Source: an uncultured Paracoccaceae bacterium (lineage in GTDB: Bacteria; Pseudomonadota; Alphaproteobacteria; Rhodobacterales; Rhodobacteraceae). From it: a DNA stretch of 64,000 nt. The notes under the pieces were generated by a model that saw nothing but the letters and a program-made list of their open reading frames with translations, was not told the origin of the DNA and did not search any database. The translations under genes were made by a program, and so were the position numbers. The DNA is taken from positions 572,208-636,207 of the forward strand of contig CANMEQ010000001.1 of assembly GCA_947497065.1 (NCBI GenBank), written 5' to 3'. Shown in pieces: positions 10,152 to 19,717 of this stretch; positions within the stretch are counted from its first letter, which is position 1; every line of letters starts with the position of its first letter.

Positions 10152-10851
10152 TATCGAGAACCTCGAACGCGATGCAGCCGCCGAACGCCAAACGCTCGCG
10201 GCCTCCCTTGATGCGCTTTCCGCCTCCGTCAATCGCGGTAACGTCAAAACCCACGCGGCGGCCTTGATGGACCAATACGGTGGCGATCTGGGCCGTCAAA
10301 CATGGGGTGTTGCCAAACAGAACCCCGCTGCCTTCGCTCTGGTCGGCGCGGGCCTTGCCCTGATGCTGTCAGGCGCAGGATCCCGCCCAGATGTGGCCCC
10401 TGCCGCAAAACCCACACCGCAGCCAAATGATGCGCTCGACGGGTTCGACGAACGCATAGCTGCAGCCGACGCAAAGATGGCAAAAGAAAACAGCCCCAGC
10501 GCCGCAACCCTAGAACAGCGATTGAACGATGGTTTGGACGCCCTGCCCGCCTCCGCACGCAAGCGGGTGATCCGCGCGCGTAAGGCCGCCCTTGCCGCCC
10601 AAAAGCAAGTAGAACACAGCGCGAAGAAAGCTGCGGATAAATCCAAAACGTTCCTTCAGAAACAGCCCCTTGCCGCGGGTGCGATCGCTGTCGGAATGGG
10701 CGCGCTGATTGGAGCGTTTTTGCCATCAACACGTCGCGAAGACGATCTACTGGGCGAACACCGTGACACGGTCATGGCAGCGGCCCGCGCTACGTTGAAT
10801 GAAGAACTTGAAAAAGTTCAAAGTGCGGCCCGCACCTCTATGACCCGATAG
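10144..10851 (+). CDS. DUF3618-like protein
   Basis: MSDIENLERDAAAERQTLAASLDALSASVN start; two Gly/Ala-rich hydrophobic segments; overlaps upstream gene. Confidence 0.75.
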   Translation: MSDIENLERDAAAERQTLAASLDALSASVNRGNVKTHAAALMDQYGGDLGRQTWGVAKQNPAAFALVGAGLALMLSGAGSRPDVAPAAKPTPQPNDALDGFDERIAAADAKMAKENSPSAATLEQRLNDGLDALPASARKRVIRARKAALAAQKQVEHSAKKAADKSKTFLQKQPLAAGAIAVGMGALIGAFLPSTRREDDLLGEHRDTVMAAARATLNEELEKVQSAARTSMTR

Positions 10852-10874
10852 AAAGCGGCCCTTCGAACACACAC

Positions 10875-10901
10875 GTCCGGTCGGGACACCCTCGACCGGA
10901 C
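10875..10901. repeat. Perfect 9-bp inverted repeat hairpin between convergent genes
   Basis: gtccggtcg-ggacaccct-cgaccggac; no properly placed U-tract on either side. Confidence 0.6.
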
Positions 10902-10910
10902 CAAAAAAAA

Positions 10911-12176
10911 TCAAAAATCACCACCGGCGCCCTGACCCTGCCCCTTCAAACCAGACAGCTCTTCCAACACAACTGCTCGGTCTCGATCCTCCACAGCCTC
11001 CGCAAGGTTCGTCAACAGTTCGATCGTATGGGCTGTCACCAACTTGTCCGGCTCAATGTATTGGCGGCACAGGGGAAATGTGTTTTCAAACAGGTGATCA
11101 AACCCCAAGGGCGGCATCCGTAACCGCCTTTCTCCCCGCTGTGCAATCAACCCCTCTTTATAGGTCGAGGCCACCGTCAGCGCAGAGGCCAAACGGTTCA
11201 GACAATCCATCGCCGTATACGGATCATTCACCCCCGGCGACAATGCCCGCGCCACCATTTCGACCAACTGCTGGGCGATAAACGTGGGGTTTTGTTGCTC
11301 GGTCCGATTAATGCCAATAACGCAACAGGCACGAATTTCGGCACACTGCTCTTCGGCAATTGATTGGCGCGCAAAAACCGTCACAACATCCGTTTTCGAC
11401 GTCACAAAATCCCCAATCCGCACCGCAACCACCACATACCAATCATGCGCCTCGGCCAGCCGTTTCAAATCGTCCATTTCAATCGTCTGAACATAGCCAG
11501 ACGTTTCTGGCCTGAGCACAAATGCAGCCTCTTCAGGCCAGGTTCCAACCTCTTTCCCTGCGTCTTCCTGCTCATCGCCTTGGGCATCGATCATCGCCCC
11601 TATCTGCTTCTCAATCCTGTGGCTCAGCGCCGCAGAAATACGGCCCACGTTGATCATCTCCGGCACATGATGAATGAAAAACACAATCGTAAAGACACAC
11701 AGCAACGCAAGGCAAAGCACGATCATCAACGATATGTGCGGCACAAAATCGGGCGCGCCCGCACCGTCACCGCCATCCACCGCCCGTAAAATCGCAATGA
11801 TGTAAACGAACGTCGAAATCAGAATGCCAAGGCTCCACTGATTGCCCCGGTCGCGCATGAAATTCCCGATCAGCCGCGGCCCGAAATTTCCAGATGCAAA
11901 CGACACCGCAACCAATGTCATCGAAAACATCACGCCCGTCACCCCGATCACCGATTGCGCCAAGACCGCCAAAAGCCCCCGCGCCGCATCCGGTGACAAG
12001 CCAACCAAAGCATCGAAACCCCAAATTTTTCTGGCATCAAAAGCACGGTCCGCCCACTCCGTCGCGCCCGCCAGCATCAAACCGAAACAAATAAGAACGG
12101 TCGGGATAAACCAATACGACGCCCGAATATCCGTCAGGACTTTCAGAACGCGTTCCCGTTTTTTCAAGTTGCTCAT
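10911..12176 (-). CDS. DUF2254 family membrane protein
   Basis: MSNLKKRERVLKVLTDIRASYWFIPT start; QSVIGVTGVMFSMTLVAVSFASGNFGPRLIGNFMRDRGNQ. Confidence 0.85.
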   Translation of the reverse strand: MSNLKKRERVLKVLTDIRASYWFIPTVLICFGLMLAGATEWADRAFDARKIWGFDALVGLSPDAARGLLAVLAQSVIGVTGVMFSMTLVAVSFASGNFGPRLIGNFMRDRGNQWSLGILISTFVYIIAILRAVDGGDGAGAPDFVPHISLMIVLCLALLCVFTIVFFIHHVPEMINVGRISAALSHRIEKQIGAMIDAQGDEQEDAGKEVGTWPEEAAFVLRPETSGYVQTIEMDDLKRLAEAHDWYVVVAVRIGDFVTSKTDVVTVFARQSIAEEQCAEIRACCVIGINRTEQQNPTFIAQQLVEMVARALSPGVNDPYTAMDCLNRLASALTVASTYKEGLIAQRGERRLRMPPLGFDHLFENTFPLCRQYIEPDKLVTAHTIELLTNLAEAVEDRDRAVVLEELSGLKGQGQGAGGDF

Positions 12177-12354
12177 CGGCGCCCTTTCAAAGCGAAATCT
12201 AGCGTAAATCTTCGTGTCGCAGGAAAGGCAGACCAGCTGAATTCCACCTCTCCAACACCTAGTGCCCTGACATGACAGTGACAACCAAAGAGGATCGTTC
12301 GCCACACCCACCCAATCGCAACTGCCCGAATTTCCCTACATCCTCAATCAAACC

Positions 12355-12380
12355 GGAACCAAACACATATCCAAACGGTT
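12355..12380 (+). promoter_or_regulatory. Near-match EcfG-type promoter, GGAAC-N17-GGTT
   Basis: ggaac caaacacatatccaaac ggtt, about 76 bp upstream of the DUF2945 ORF. Confidence 0.35.
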
Positions 12381-12456
12381 CTTTCAGTGCAGTCGCTTAA
12401 GCCACCAAAGCACACCCGAGATCGGCCCCGCGACACCCGAACGAAGGAGACCGAGT

Positions 12457-12672
12457 ATGACAACGGTTCAAGAAGGCGATCCCGTGGAATGGGCGTGGGG
12501 AAACGGCACAGCGCAGGGCACGGTCCAATCAGTGTTTAAAGAAAAAACAACCCGCACGATCAAAGGCAGCGAGGTCACACCCAACGGCACCAAAGATGAT
12601 CCGGCCCTGTATATCAAACAGGCCGATGGCGATGCGGTGCTCAAACTCGCCTCCGAAGTGGGGCCAGCATGA
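12457..12672 (+). CDS. DUF2945 / HVA1-type small protein
   Basis: GDPVEWAWGNGTAQGTVQSVF...RTIKGSEVTPNGTKDDPALYIKQADGDAVLKLASEV. Confidence 0.85.
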   Translation: MTTVQEGDPVEWAWGNGTAQGTVQSVFKEKTTRTIKGSEVTPNGTKDDPALYIKQADGDAVLKLASEVGPA

Positions 12673-13631
12673 CCGACCCCCTCGTGTATGTCTCGGACGC
12701 AGACCCTGGGATAAAGCGCCGAAAACACGGGCGCGGCTTCACCTATATAGCACCAGACGGCACGACAATCGCGGACCAGGGCGAACGCGCCCGCATTCAA
12801 GCCCTCGCCGTCCCCCCCGCCTACGAAGACGTCTGGATTTGCAGCCTCGCCAACGGGCATTTGCAAGCCACAGGGCGGGACGCGCGGCGCAGAAAACAAT
12901 ACCGGTATCATCCCGACTGGTCAGCGGCACAGGCCACCGCAAAATACGACCAACTCATCCCTTTCGCAGACCACCTACCCCGTATCCGTCGCCGCATTAA
13001 CCGCGACCTAGGCGCAGACCCGGGCGATCTTGAATTTGCCCTCGCCGCAGCGGTCACAATGATCGATCGTGCCTCCCTGCGCGTCGGCAACCCTGACTAC
13101 ACCCGCGACAATGGCTCCTACGGCGCTATCACTCTGCGTCGCCGCCACCTCACCTTTCGCAATAATCAAATTGACATGCGCTATACGGCCAAAGGCGGCA
13201 AAAAAATCAAACGCAGCATCACGGACCGCAAGCTTCAAAGACTACTCCACAAAGTCCATGATCTGCCCGGCGCCACGCTCCTGTCTTGGACCAACGACGC
13301 AGGCGAGGTTCAAACCCTGTCGTCACACCAGCTCAACGCCTATATCGCCGACGCCGCCGCGGATGACCGTTTCACTGCCAAAACGTTCCGCACTTGGGCG
13401 GGCACCCTTGCCGCCTTTGAATGCGCCGAGAAAGGCAACAAAACCACCGGTCAAATCGCAGATGCAGCCGCCGCTCGGCTGTACAACACCCCCACCGTTG
13501 CCCGAAACAGCTACATTCATCCAGCCGTCCTTGACCTCGCGGACCAAGAGAAAGTTGACGGAGAACCTGTAAACCGGTCCGGTCTTTTCGCCGCAGAACG
13601 ACGGCTGTTGGGGCACCTTTCCAGACAATAA
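12669..13631 (+). CDS. DNA topoisomerase IB
   Basis: GRGFTYIAPDGTTI; RVGNPDYTRDNGSYGAITLRRRHL; AKTFRTWAGTLAA; NSYIHPAV catalytic Tyr region. Confidence 0.92.
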   Translation: MTDPLVYVSDADPGIKRRKHGRGFTYIAPDGTTIADQGERARIQALAVPPAYEDVWICSLANGHLQATGRDARRRKQYRYHPDWSAAQATAKYDQLIPFADHLPRIRRRINRDLGADPGDLEFALAAAVTMIDRASLRVGNPDYTRDNGSYGAITLRRRHLTFRNNQIDMRYTAKGGKKIKRSITDRKLQRLLHKVHDLPGATLLSWTNDAGEVQTLSSHQLNAYIADAAADDRFTAKTFRTWAGTLAAFECAEKGNKTTGQIADAAAARLYNTPTVARNSYIHPAVLDLADQEKVDGEPVNRSGLFAAERRLLGHLSRQ

Positions 13632-13824
13632 ACGCCCGAGAATATCACAGCCAGCATTTGTTTCGCTGGACCCGCTGCGCAAAGAAACCCAATGCCCCGA
13701 TCAAAACGCTCTGTGCCCGGGCCACGCATAAAACGTCGTTTAGGGCTACAGTTTGACGCTAAATTTGCTAAGACACCAAACGGCAAGCAATCATCACAAT
13801 TCAGGGCTAGGCAGGATCCGACAG

Positions 13825-14106
13825 ATGGCAAAAAAGAAAAAAACATCCGGCCCGAAGACCCCCAGCCCCTGCATCGATGTGTGCAAATTCAAACGTGAGG
13901 GCCACTGCATCGGCTGCTCGATGACCAAAGCCCAGAAATCACTGTTCAAAGAGCTCAAGAAAAACAAAAGCCGCGATGCATTCGTGGCCATGATCGTGCA
14001 CCAACAGGCGCGTCTTGGCAAATTCAGTCATTGGCCCGCCGAATACCTGAAAAAATGCGCCAAAAAAAAGGTCAACCCGATCCCTGCTGTGCAGGACATG
14101 GATTGA
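13825..14106 (+). CDS. DUF1289-like protein with N-terminal Cys cluster
   Basis: TPSPCIDVCKFKREGHCIGCSMT. Confidence 0.75.
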   Translation: MAKKKKTSGPKTPSPCIDVCKFKREGHCIGCSMTKAQKSLFKELKKNKSRDAFVAMIVHQQARLGKFSHWPAEYLKKCAKKKVNPIPAVQDMD

Positions 14107-14166
14107 CCTCTCCTTCGTCGCGCAGGCCCAAAACCCCACGCGACGCTCAATTGTATTCGTCTCGCC

Positions 14167-14637
14167 TTAGCTCAGGTGCGCACGCAGGAACCAAGCAAAT
14201 TTTTCATGCACTTGGCCGCGCTCAATGCACAGATCTTCGGTCAACGTATCGCCATGTGTTGCAGCAATTTCACCAGCGCCCGCCAATGTTGCGGCCAATG
14301 TTTCTTCTGCAATCTGCATGGCCTTGATCATCTCTTTGTCGGTCGCGGACCCTTCGTGTTCTTTCACCTTGGAACGCGCCAACATACCGGCCAACGTGCC
14401 TTCCGCATAAACGTCAAGCGCCCGAATACGCTCGGCTAGATCGTCTTGCCCAACAAAGTGATCTTCGTAAATTTTCTGGAACAGCTCGTGCAACGGGCCA
14501 AAGCCCATCCCTGTCACATTCCAATGAAAATTCTGGGCCAACATGGTTGCAACGGCTGTTTCGGCAACGGATTGGTTCAGTGCCTCGGCAATGGCTGTTT
14601 TTGCGTCGGTCGAGAGTGCGGATGCTGTTTGTGTCAT
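14167..14637 (-). CDS. dps: Dps/ferritin-like DNA-binding protein
   Basis: AQNFHWNVTGMGFGPLHELFQKIYEDHFVGQDDLAERIRALD ferroxidase motif. Confidence 0.92.
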   Translation of the reverse strand: MTQTASALSTDAKTAIAEALNQSVAETAVATMLAQNFHWNVTGMGFGPLHELFQKIYEDHFVGQDDLAERIRALDVYAEGTLAGMLARSKVKEHEGSATDKEMIKAMQIAEETLAATLAGAGEIAATHGDTLTEDLCIERGQVHEKFAWFLRAHLS

Positions 14638-14727
14638 TTTGATACTCCTGCGATTCTGTAACTGGCTTGTGACATCGTCACTGGCTTCACACTCAAATTA
14701 GTGGCCCGCAGTCAAAAAGCAAGGTAC

Positions 14728-14744
14728 TTTAGAATAATTCTAAT
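14728..14744. promoter_or_regulatory. Irr/ICE-like box TTTAGAA-N3-TTCTAAT upstream of dps
   Basis: tttagaa taa ttctaat; 16 of 17 positions fit TTTAGAA-N3-TTCTAAA. Confidence 0.45.
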
Positions 14745-15177
14745 TCAGGGAAAAACACTCAACTATTCGGCCCATCAAAAAGCCGACCAAACGTCGATTT
14801 TCGCGCCCCACCCGCGATCGCAGCAAAAACGCGCGGCTTGCATCATCGCCCGCAGCACAGGCCTGCCCCAATTGAACCAACCACTTCTCGTCGAACGTCA
14901 ACTCCCCGGTGCCCGGCGCCAATAATTTAGCCGGTTGCCCCAACGCTTGGCTCAAACACCGCACCAACGCCTCTGAATGCGCCGCTTGGTTTGCGGACCG
15001 TGTTACCTGCAGCAAAGCACAGGCCTGAAACAACTCCGTCTGCGGCTTCGTCCGGCACTGCAGCGCCGTAAACCTTAGATGGTTCAATAGCGCCATCGCC
15101 CCCGTATTGAGGGTTTTTTCAAAAATGGGGTCCGCTTGAATTGGATGTCGAAGTGGGGTCATCAAAGGCAATTCCAA
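14740..15177 (-). CDS. Hypothetical protein
   Basis: 145 aa ORF in an otherwise empty gap; helical composition. Confidence 0.5.
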   Translation of the reverse strand: MELPLMTPLRHPIQADPIFEKTLNTGAMALLNHLRFTALQCRTKPQTELFQACALLQVTRSANQAAHSEALVRCLSQALGQPAKLLAPGTGELTFDEKWLVQLGQACAAGDDASRAFLLRSRVGRENRRLVGFLMGRIVECFSLN

Positions 15178-15319
15178 TAGGGTCTCACGTGGCTCACCAC
15201 ATACCTGACTATTACTATCGGAAATTGCAAGTCGTATTCAACACGGCGCCATGCGGCAAGTTGCCCAAGCATAGGCACGGCGCGTTCGGGCCACCCTTTC
15301 AGGCAGCCCAACCCTAGAT

Positions 15320-18300
15320 TTATGCCGCACGACGCGCGCTTGGGAAAAAGGCGTAATAAAACACCGGCGCTGCGATCAACGTCAGAACAGATGCAAACGC
15401 AAGCCCGCCCATGATTGTCACCGCCATCGATTGGAAAAACGCATCCCAGATCAAAGGTATCATGCCCAAAATCGTCGTCGCAGCAGCCAAAATAACCGGC
15501 CGCAAACGCGACGTGGACGCCGCAACAATCGCCTCCATCAACGTATCATGCGTCTCTTCAGCCCGAACAATGTCGATCTCTTCAACCAACACAATGCCGT
15601 TCTTGATCAGCATCCCCGACAACGAAAGCAGCCCTAAAAGCGCTGTAAACGTAAACGGCAATCCCGTCCCCAAAAGAGCTAAGGCCACACCGTTCACCGA
15701 CATTGGAACCAACAACCAAATAATCAGCGGCTGGCGCAACGCGTTGAACAACAAAACGGAAATCAAAACCATAATGATCAGGCTCAGGGGCAGCTGCCCT
15801 GCAAGGCTCGCTTGTGCCTCGCTCGAACTTTCCAACTCACCGCCCCACTCCATTGTGTAGCCCGCCGGAATTGGCATCGTGTCGATCGCCTCCTGAACCT
15901 GTGCTTGAACCTCAGCCGCCGTCACATCCAAAGACACATCCGCCCCAACAGTGATCGTCAATTGACGATCCCGTCGCATGATCAACGTGTTTTGCGGATC
16001 AAACACAAACCCATCGATCACCTGTTCCAACGGCACAAACGTTTGCCCACTGTCAGAATAGATAACCTGATCCGTCAGCGCCAAACCGGCATCTGGTGAC
16101 GTCCGCATCACAATCGGGATTTGACGGGCCCCTTCGCGGAATACCCCCGTCGAAACACCTTCGCTGGCAAACAACAAAGCATCCGTCACGTCGTCCCGCG
16201 TCAGCCCGGCCTCTTGCGCGCGATCCGTGGCGTAAACAGGGCGAAGCACCTGTTCCATCTCGCGCCAATCTACACGCGGCGCGAGAATATCTGGCGATGC
16301 CTCAAGCAAACGTTCCATCGCGACATCGGCCAATTCACGCAACACCGCCGGGTCAGAGCCGGAGAACCGCACCTGAATGGGATCTCCCCCACCCGGCCCG
16401 AACGCCAGCCGCTTCGCCCGAAACTCTCCTTGCGGCAAAGCCTCAGCTGCAAAGGCTTTCATATTATCAATCAAGGGCGCGATTTCATCCACTGAGTTGG
16501 TCCGCACGATCACGTGACCATAGCTCGGGTTTGGATCTTCCGCTTGGTACGTCAACATAAACCGCGCTGCACCCTGCCCGGCATAGGATGTATAGGCCAG
16601 AACATCGTCCTGCGCTGACAGCCAGTCTTCCATGATCGTCAAATCACCGGACACTTCGTGAATAGAGGCCCCTTGGGCCAACTTATAATGCACGAAGAAC
16701 AACGGCGTGTTGCTGTCTGGGAAAAACTGCTGTTTCACCTGCCCGAACAGCGCAAAACACACCACCGTCACAGCCAAAAGCGCTGGAATAACGAGCCACC
16801 ACAGCTTCAAACACAACCGTAACGCAGCCCCATAGGCGCGGAACAAGATACCGCCGTAGGCATCGTCCTCATCCCCTGTGCCCTGTTTGAAAAAGTAATG
16901 TCCCAACAGCGGTGTGACAGTCAGCGCCAGCACCCATGACAACATCAACGAAATCCCGATCACCGCGAACAGTGAAAACAGAAATTCACCCGTTGCATCC
17001 GGGCTCAACCCGATCCCCGCAAACGCCATAATCCCAATGACCGTTGCCCCCAAAAGCGGGATTTGTGTTTTTCCAGCCGCCTCTTCTGCGGCCTCTCTGG
17101 ATGTTTTCCCTTTGCGCATGGAAATCTGCATGCCCTCGGCAACCACAATCGCGTTGTCCACCAACATCCCCATCGCAATGATCAACGCGCCAAGCGAAAT
17201 CCGCTCCATCTCGATGGAAAAAATCGCCATGAAGAACAACGTGCCAACCACCGTCAGCAACAACGTCGCCCCAACAACCACAGCCGCCCGCGGCCCCATA
17301 AAGATCGCCAGCACCGCAACAACAATCGCGACAGACATGGCCAGGTTCACCAAAAACGCCGATGATGCTTCGTCGACAATCACGTGCTGCTGATAGATCG
17401 GCGTCAGTTCCACGCCCACAGGCAAAAGCGGCGCCAATTGCGCCAGCTTCGCATCCGTGCGCTCCCCGACTGTGACGATATTTTCACTCGCCAAACCGGC
17501 GACGCCAATCGTAAACGCTTCATCTCCGTTGTGTCGGATCATCAAATCAGGGTTCTGTTCGCGCGCGCGGTACACATTTGAAAAATCGCGCAAATTCAAA
17601 ACTTCGCCACCAACCCCCACGGTCAGGCCGGCAATATCTTCAACCGTTTCATCCCCTTCTGGGCCTTGGATCAAGGTCCTTCCGTCCAGTGACTGCAATG
17701 ACCCGCCATCACCGACAGAATTCGCCGTCGACAAAGCCGCTTGAATAGCGGCGGGCGGAACATTTTGGTTCACACTCAACACCAGATCCGGCTCGACATA
17801 GATAACCTCGTTTGGCACGCCCGAGACATTCACATCGGCCACACCGTCAACGGTCAAAATTTCGCGCCGCAAAAACGTGGCCAAATCGTAGATCTCAGCG
17901 TCCGAAAACCCCGGCGCGGTGACGGCATAATAAATCCCAAAAACGTCACCAAATGAATCGTTCACAAACGGCGTCGTCGTCCCGCTGGGCAATGCAGCAT
18001 TCGCAACGCGGTTGCGCAATTTATTCCAGATTTCAGGCAATTCAGACCCGTCATACTGGTCGTTCATATCCACCGTAATCCACGACAAACCAGGCTGGTT
18101 CATCGACCGAACCTCTTTAACCTCTGCCATCTTTTGAATTTCAGATTCAATCGGCTCAGACACCTCCTGCGCGACCTGTTCGGCATCCGCACCAGGATAT
18201 TGTGTCACCACAATCGCGGTCTTAATCGTGAACGCCGGGTCCTCCAGACGCCCAAGCGAGGAAAACCCCCACAGTCCGCCCAGCAAACACCCCAAAATAA

Positions 18301-18349
18301 CCAGCCACGCCATGAGCGGGCGGTTGATAGAACCACTAGCAATATTCAT
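15320..18349 (-). CDS. RND family efflux permease (AcrB-like)
   Basis: MNIASGSINRPLMAWLVILGCLLGG; multiple RND TM blocks (GALIIAMGMLVDNAIVVAEG, GMLIKNGIVLVEEID). Confidence 0.93.
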   Translation of the reverse strand: MNIASGSINRPLMAWLVILGCLLGGLWGFSSLGRLEDPAFTIKTAIVVTQYPGADAEQVAQEVSEPIESEIQKMAEVKEVRSMNQPGLSWITVDMNDQYDGSELPEIWNKLRNRVANAALPSGTTTPFVNDSFGDVFGIYYAVTAPGFSDAEIYDLATFLRREILTVDGVADVNVSGVPNEVIYVEPDLVLSVNQNVPPAAIQAALSTANSVGDGGSLQSLDGRTLIQGPEGDETVEDIAGLTVGVGGEVLNLRDFSNVYRAREQNPDLMIRHNGDEAFTIGVAGLASENIVTVGERTDAKLAQLAPLLPVGVELTPIYQQHVIVDEASSAFLVNLAMSVAIVVAVLAIFMGPRAAVVVGATLLLTVVGTLFFMAIFSIEMERISLGALIIAMGMLVDNAIVVAEGMQISMRKGKTSREAAEEAAGKTQIPLLGATVIGIMAFAGIGLSPDATGEFLFSLFAVIGISLMLSWVLALTVTPLLGHYFFKQGTGDEDDAYGGILFRAYGAALRLCLKLWWLVIPALLAVTVVCFALFGQVKQQFFPDSNTPLFFVHYKLAQGASIHEVSGDLTIMEDWLSAQDDVLAYTSYAGQGAARFMLTYQAEDPNPSYGHVIVRTNSVDEIAPLIDNMKAFAAEALPQGEFRAKRLAFGPGGGDPIQVRFSGSDPAVLRELADVAMERLLEASPDILAPRVDWREMEQVLRPVYATDRAQEAGLTRDDVTDALLFASEGVSTGVFREGARQIPIVMRTSPDAGLALTDQVIYSDSGQTFVPLEQVIDGFVFDPQNTLIMRRDRQLTITVGADVSLDVTAAEVQAQVQEAIDTMPIPAGYTMEWGGELESSSEAQASLAGQLPLSLIIMVLISVLLFNALRQPLIIWLLVPMSVNGVALALLGTGLPFTFTALLGLLSLSGMLIKNGIVLVEEIDIVRAEETHDTLMEAIVAASTSRLRPVILAAATTILGMIPLIWDAFFQSMAVTIMGGLAFASVLTLIAAPVFYYAFFPSARRAA

Positions 18350-18359
18350 TGATCCGCCC

Positions 18360-19412
18360 TCACTGCGCAAAGCCTTGGAAACGGCGCACTGTCTCACCGT
18401 CTTCAAGCATGTTTGCACCGCTGGCGATAATCTCTTGATCAGCCCCCAAGCCAGACACTACCGTCACGCGGCCGCTTGTATCGGGCTCAATCGTCACAGG
18501 CACAATCTCCACCGTCCCCTCGTCGTCAGAGGTCGGCGTGAAAACCATCACTTGGGTACTACCATCATTGGCATTGATGATCGCCGAATTGGGCACGTGG
18601 ATCACCTCCGCCTGCGCCATAATCTGCGCAAACACAGTCACCGATGACCCCGGCAAAACAACCAAATTCTCGGGCGGTTCCATCCCCAATGTGATGGTGT
18701 ACGTCTGCCCAATATCCGAGGTTTCCGCATTGTATTCCCGCACAGCCAGCGGAAAAAACGCGTCGCTGGCTGGGAATTTCGCAGTCAATGTAATGTTGGG
18801 GTTTTGGCCGGCTTGCTGAAACAAAATCTCAGGCACGTCGATCTCAATCCGCAAATCAGACATGTCATGCAAACGCACCACAGGCGTTCCCGCTGAAATT
18901 GTTGAAAAATTCGCCACATTGCGCGAGGCGACCAACGCAACAAACGGCGCCGTTAACTGCGCATTGCGCAGCGATCGTTCCGCATCACGCAAAGCGATTT
19001 GCGCGATTTGCACCTGCGTTTGCGCATCATCCACACTGACCTGACTGACAGCCCCGCCCTGCAATTGTTCCAGCCGCTCGAACGTGCGCAGAGCTTGATC
19101 GTATTGCACCTGCGCTTGATCCAGCGCCAACTCGAACGGCTCCACATCCAGCGCCGCAATCAAACTTCCACTCTCAACGCGCGCACCTTCCGTCACCGGC
19201 AGATCCACAATTTGCCCGCCGACCTGAAATGCCAAATCCACAGTTTCCTTGGCGACCACATGCCCAAAAAACTGTCGCGTGGCCCCCGCGGCATCGGCAT
19301 TCACAGAAATCACTTTTGCCAAGCGCGGCATGTCCGTTTGCGCAACCGCGGCGGACATCAAAACACTCAGACCCAAGGCAAGGCCCATCCTCGCAAGAAC
19401 GACTGATTTCAT
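18360..19412 (-). CDS. RND efflux periplasmic adaptor (membrane fusion protein)
   Basis: Signal peptide, FQVGGQIVDLPVTEGARVESGSLIAALD lipoyl-like region, coiled-coil hairpin. Confidence 0.92.
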   Translation of the reverse strand: MKSVVLARMGLALGLSVLMSAAVAQTDMPRLAKVISVNADAAGATRQFFGHVVAKETVDLAFQVGGQIVDLPVTEGARVESGSLIAALDVEPFELALDQAQVQYDQALRTFERLEQLQGGAVSQVSVDDAQTQVQIAQIALRDAERSLRNAQLTAPFVALVASRNVANFSTISAGTPVVRLHDMSDLRIEIDVPEILFQQAGQNPNITLTAKFPASDAFFPLAVREYNAETSDIGQTYTITLGMEPPENLVVLPGSSVTVFAQIMAQAEVIHVPNSAIINANDGSTQVMVFTPTSDDEGTVEIVPVTIEPDTSGRVTVVSGLGADQEIIASGANMLEDGETVRRFQGFAQ

Positions 19413-19564
19413 AAAACTCTCCGATACTGCGCAACCCCTAGCGAAAGGGTGCTGAAAATGGGTTAATCACCGCGTTTGTTCAAGAAATGGCGCACCGAAG
19501 AGGTGTTTCAAGACCGACTCACGCGACTGCTTTTGCGAGGCTTATAACACCGCTGCCACAAAAG

Positions 19565-19580
19565 TGAACTGAACAGTTCA
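19565..19580. promoter_or_regulatory. Operator-like palindrome TGAACTG-AA-CAGTTCA
   Basis: Perfect 7-bp inverted repeat in the divergent RND/Crp-Fnr intergenic region. Confidence 0.55.
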
Positions 19581-19717
19581 TTTTGCCATTTAAAAATACC
19601 CCCTGCTCACAAACCACCAATCCATAGCCCCTCTGGCAATCACCATTTCGCGATGCCGTTGCACCACCCCTCATGGCTGTTTAGCTTTCTCAATCAGTTC
19701 AAACAGGACCCGTCAAA

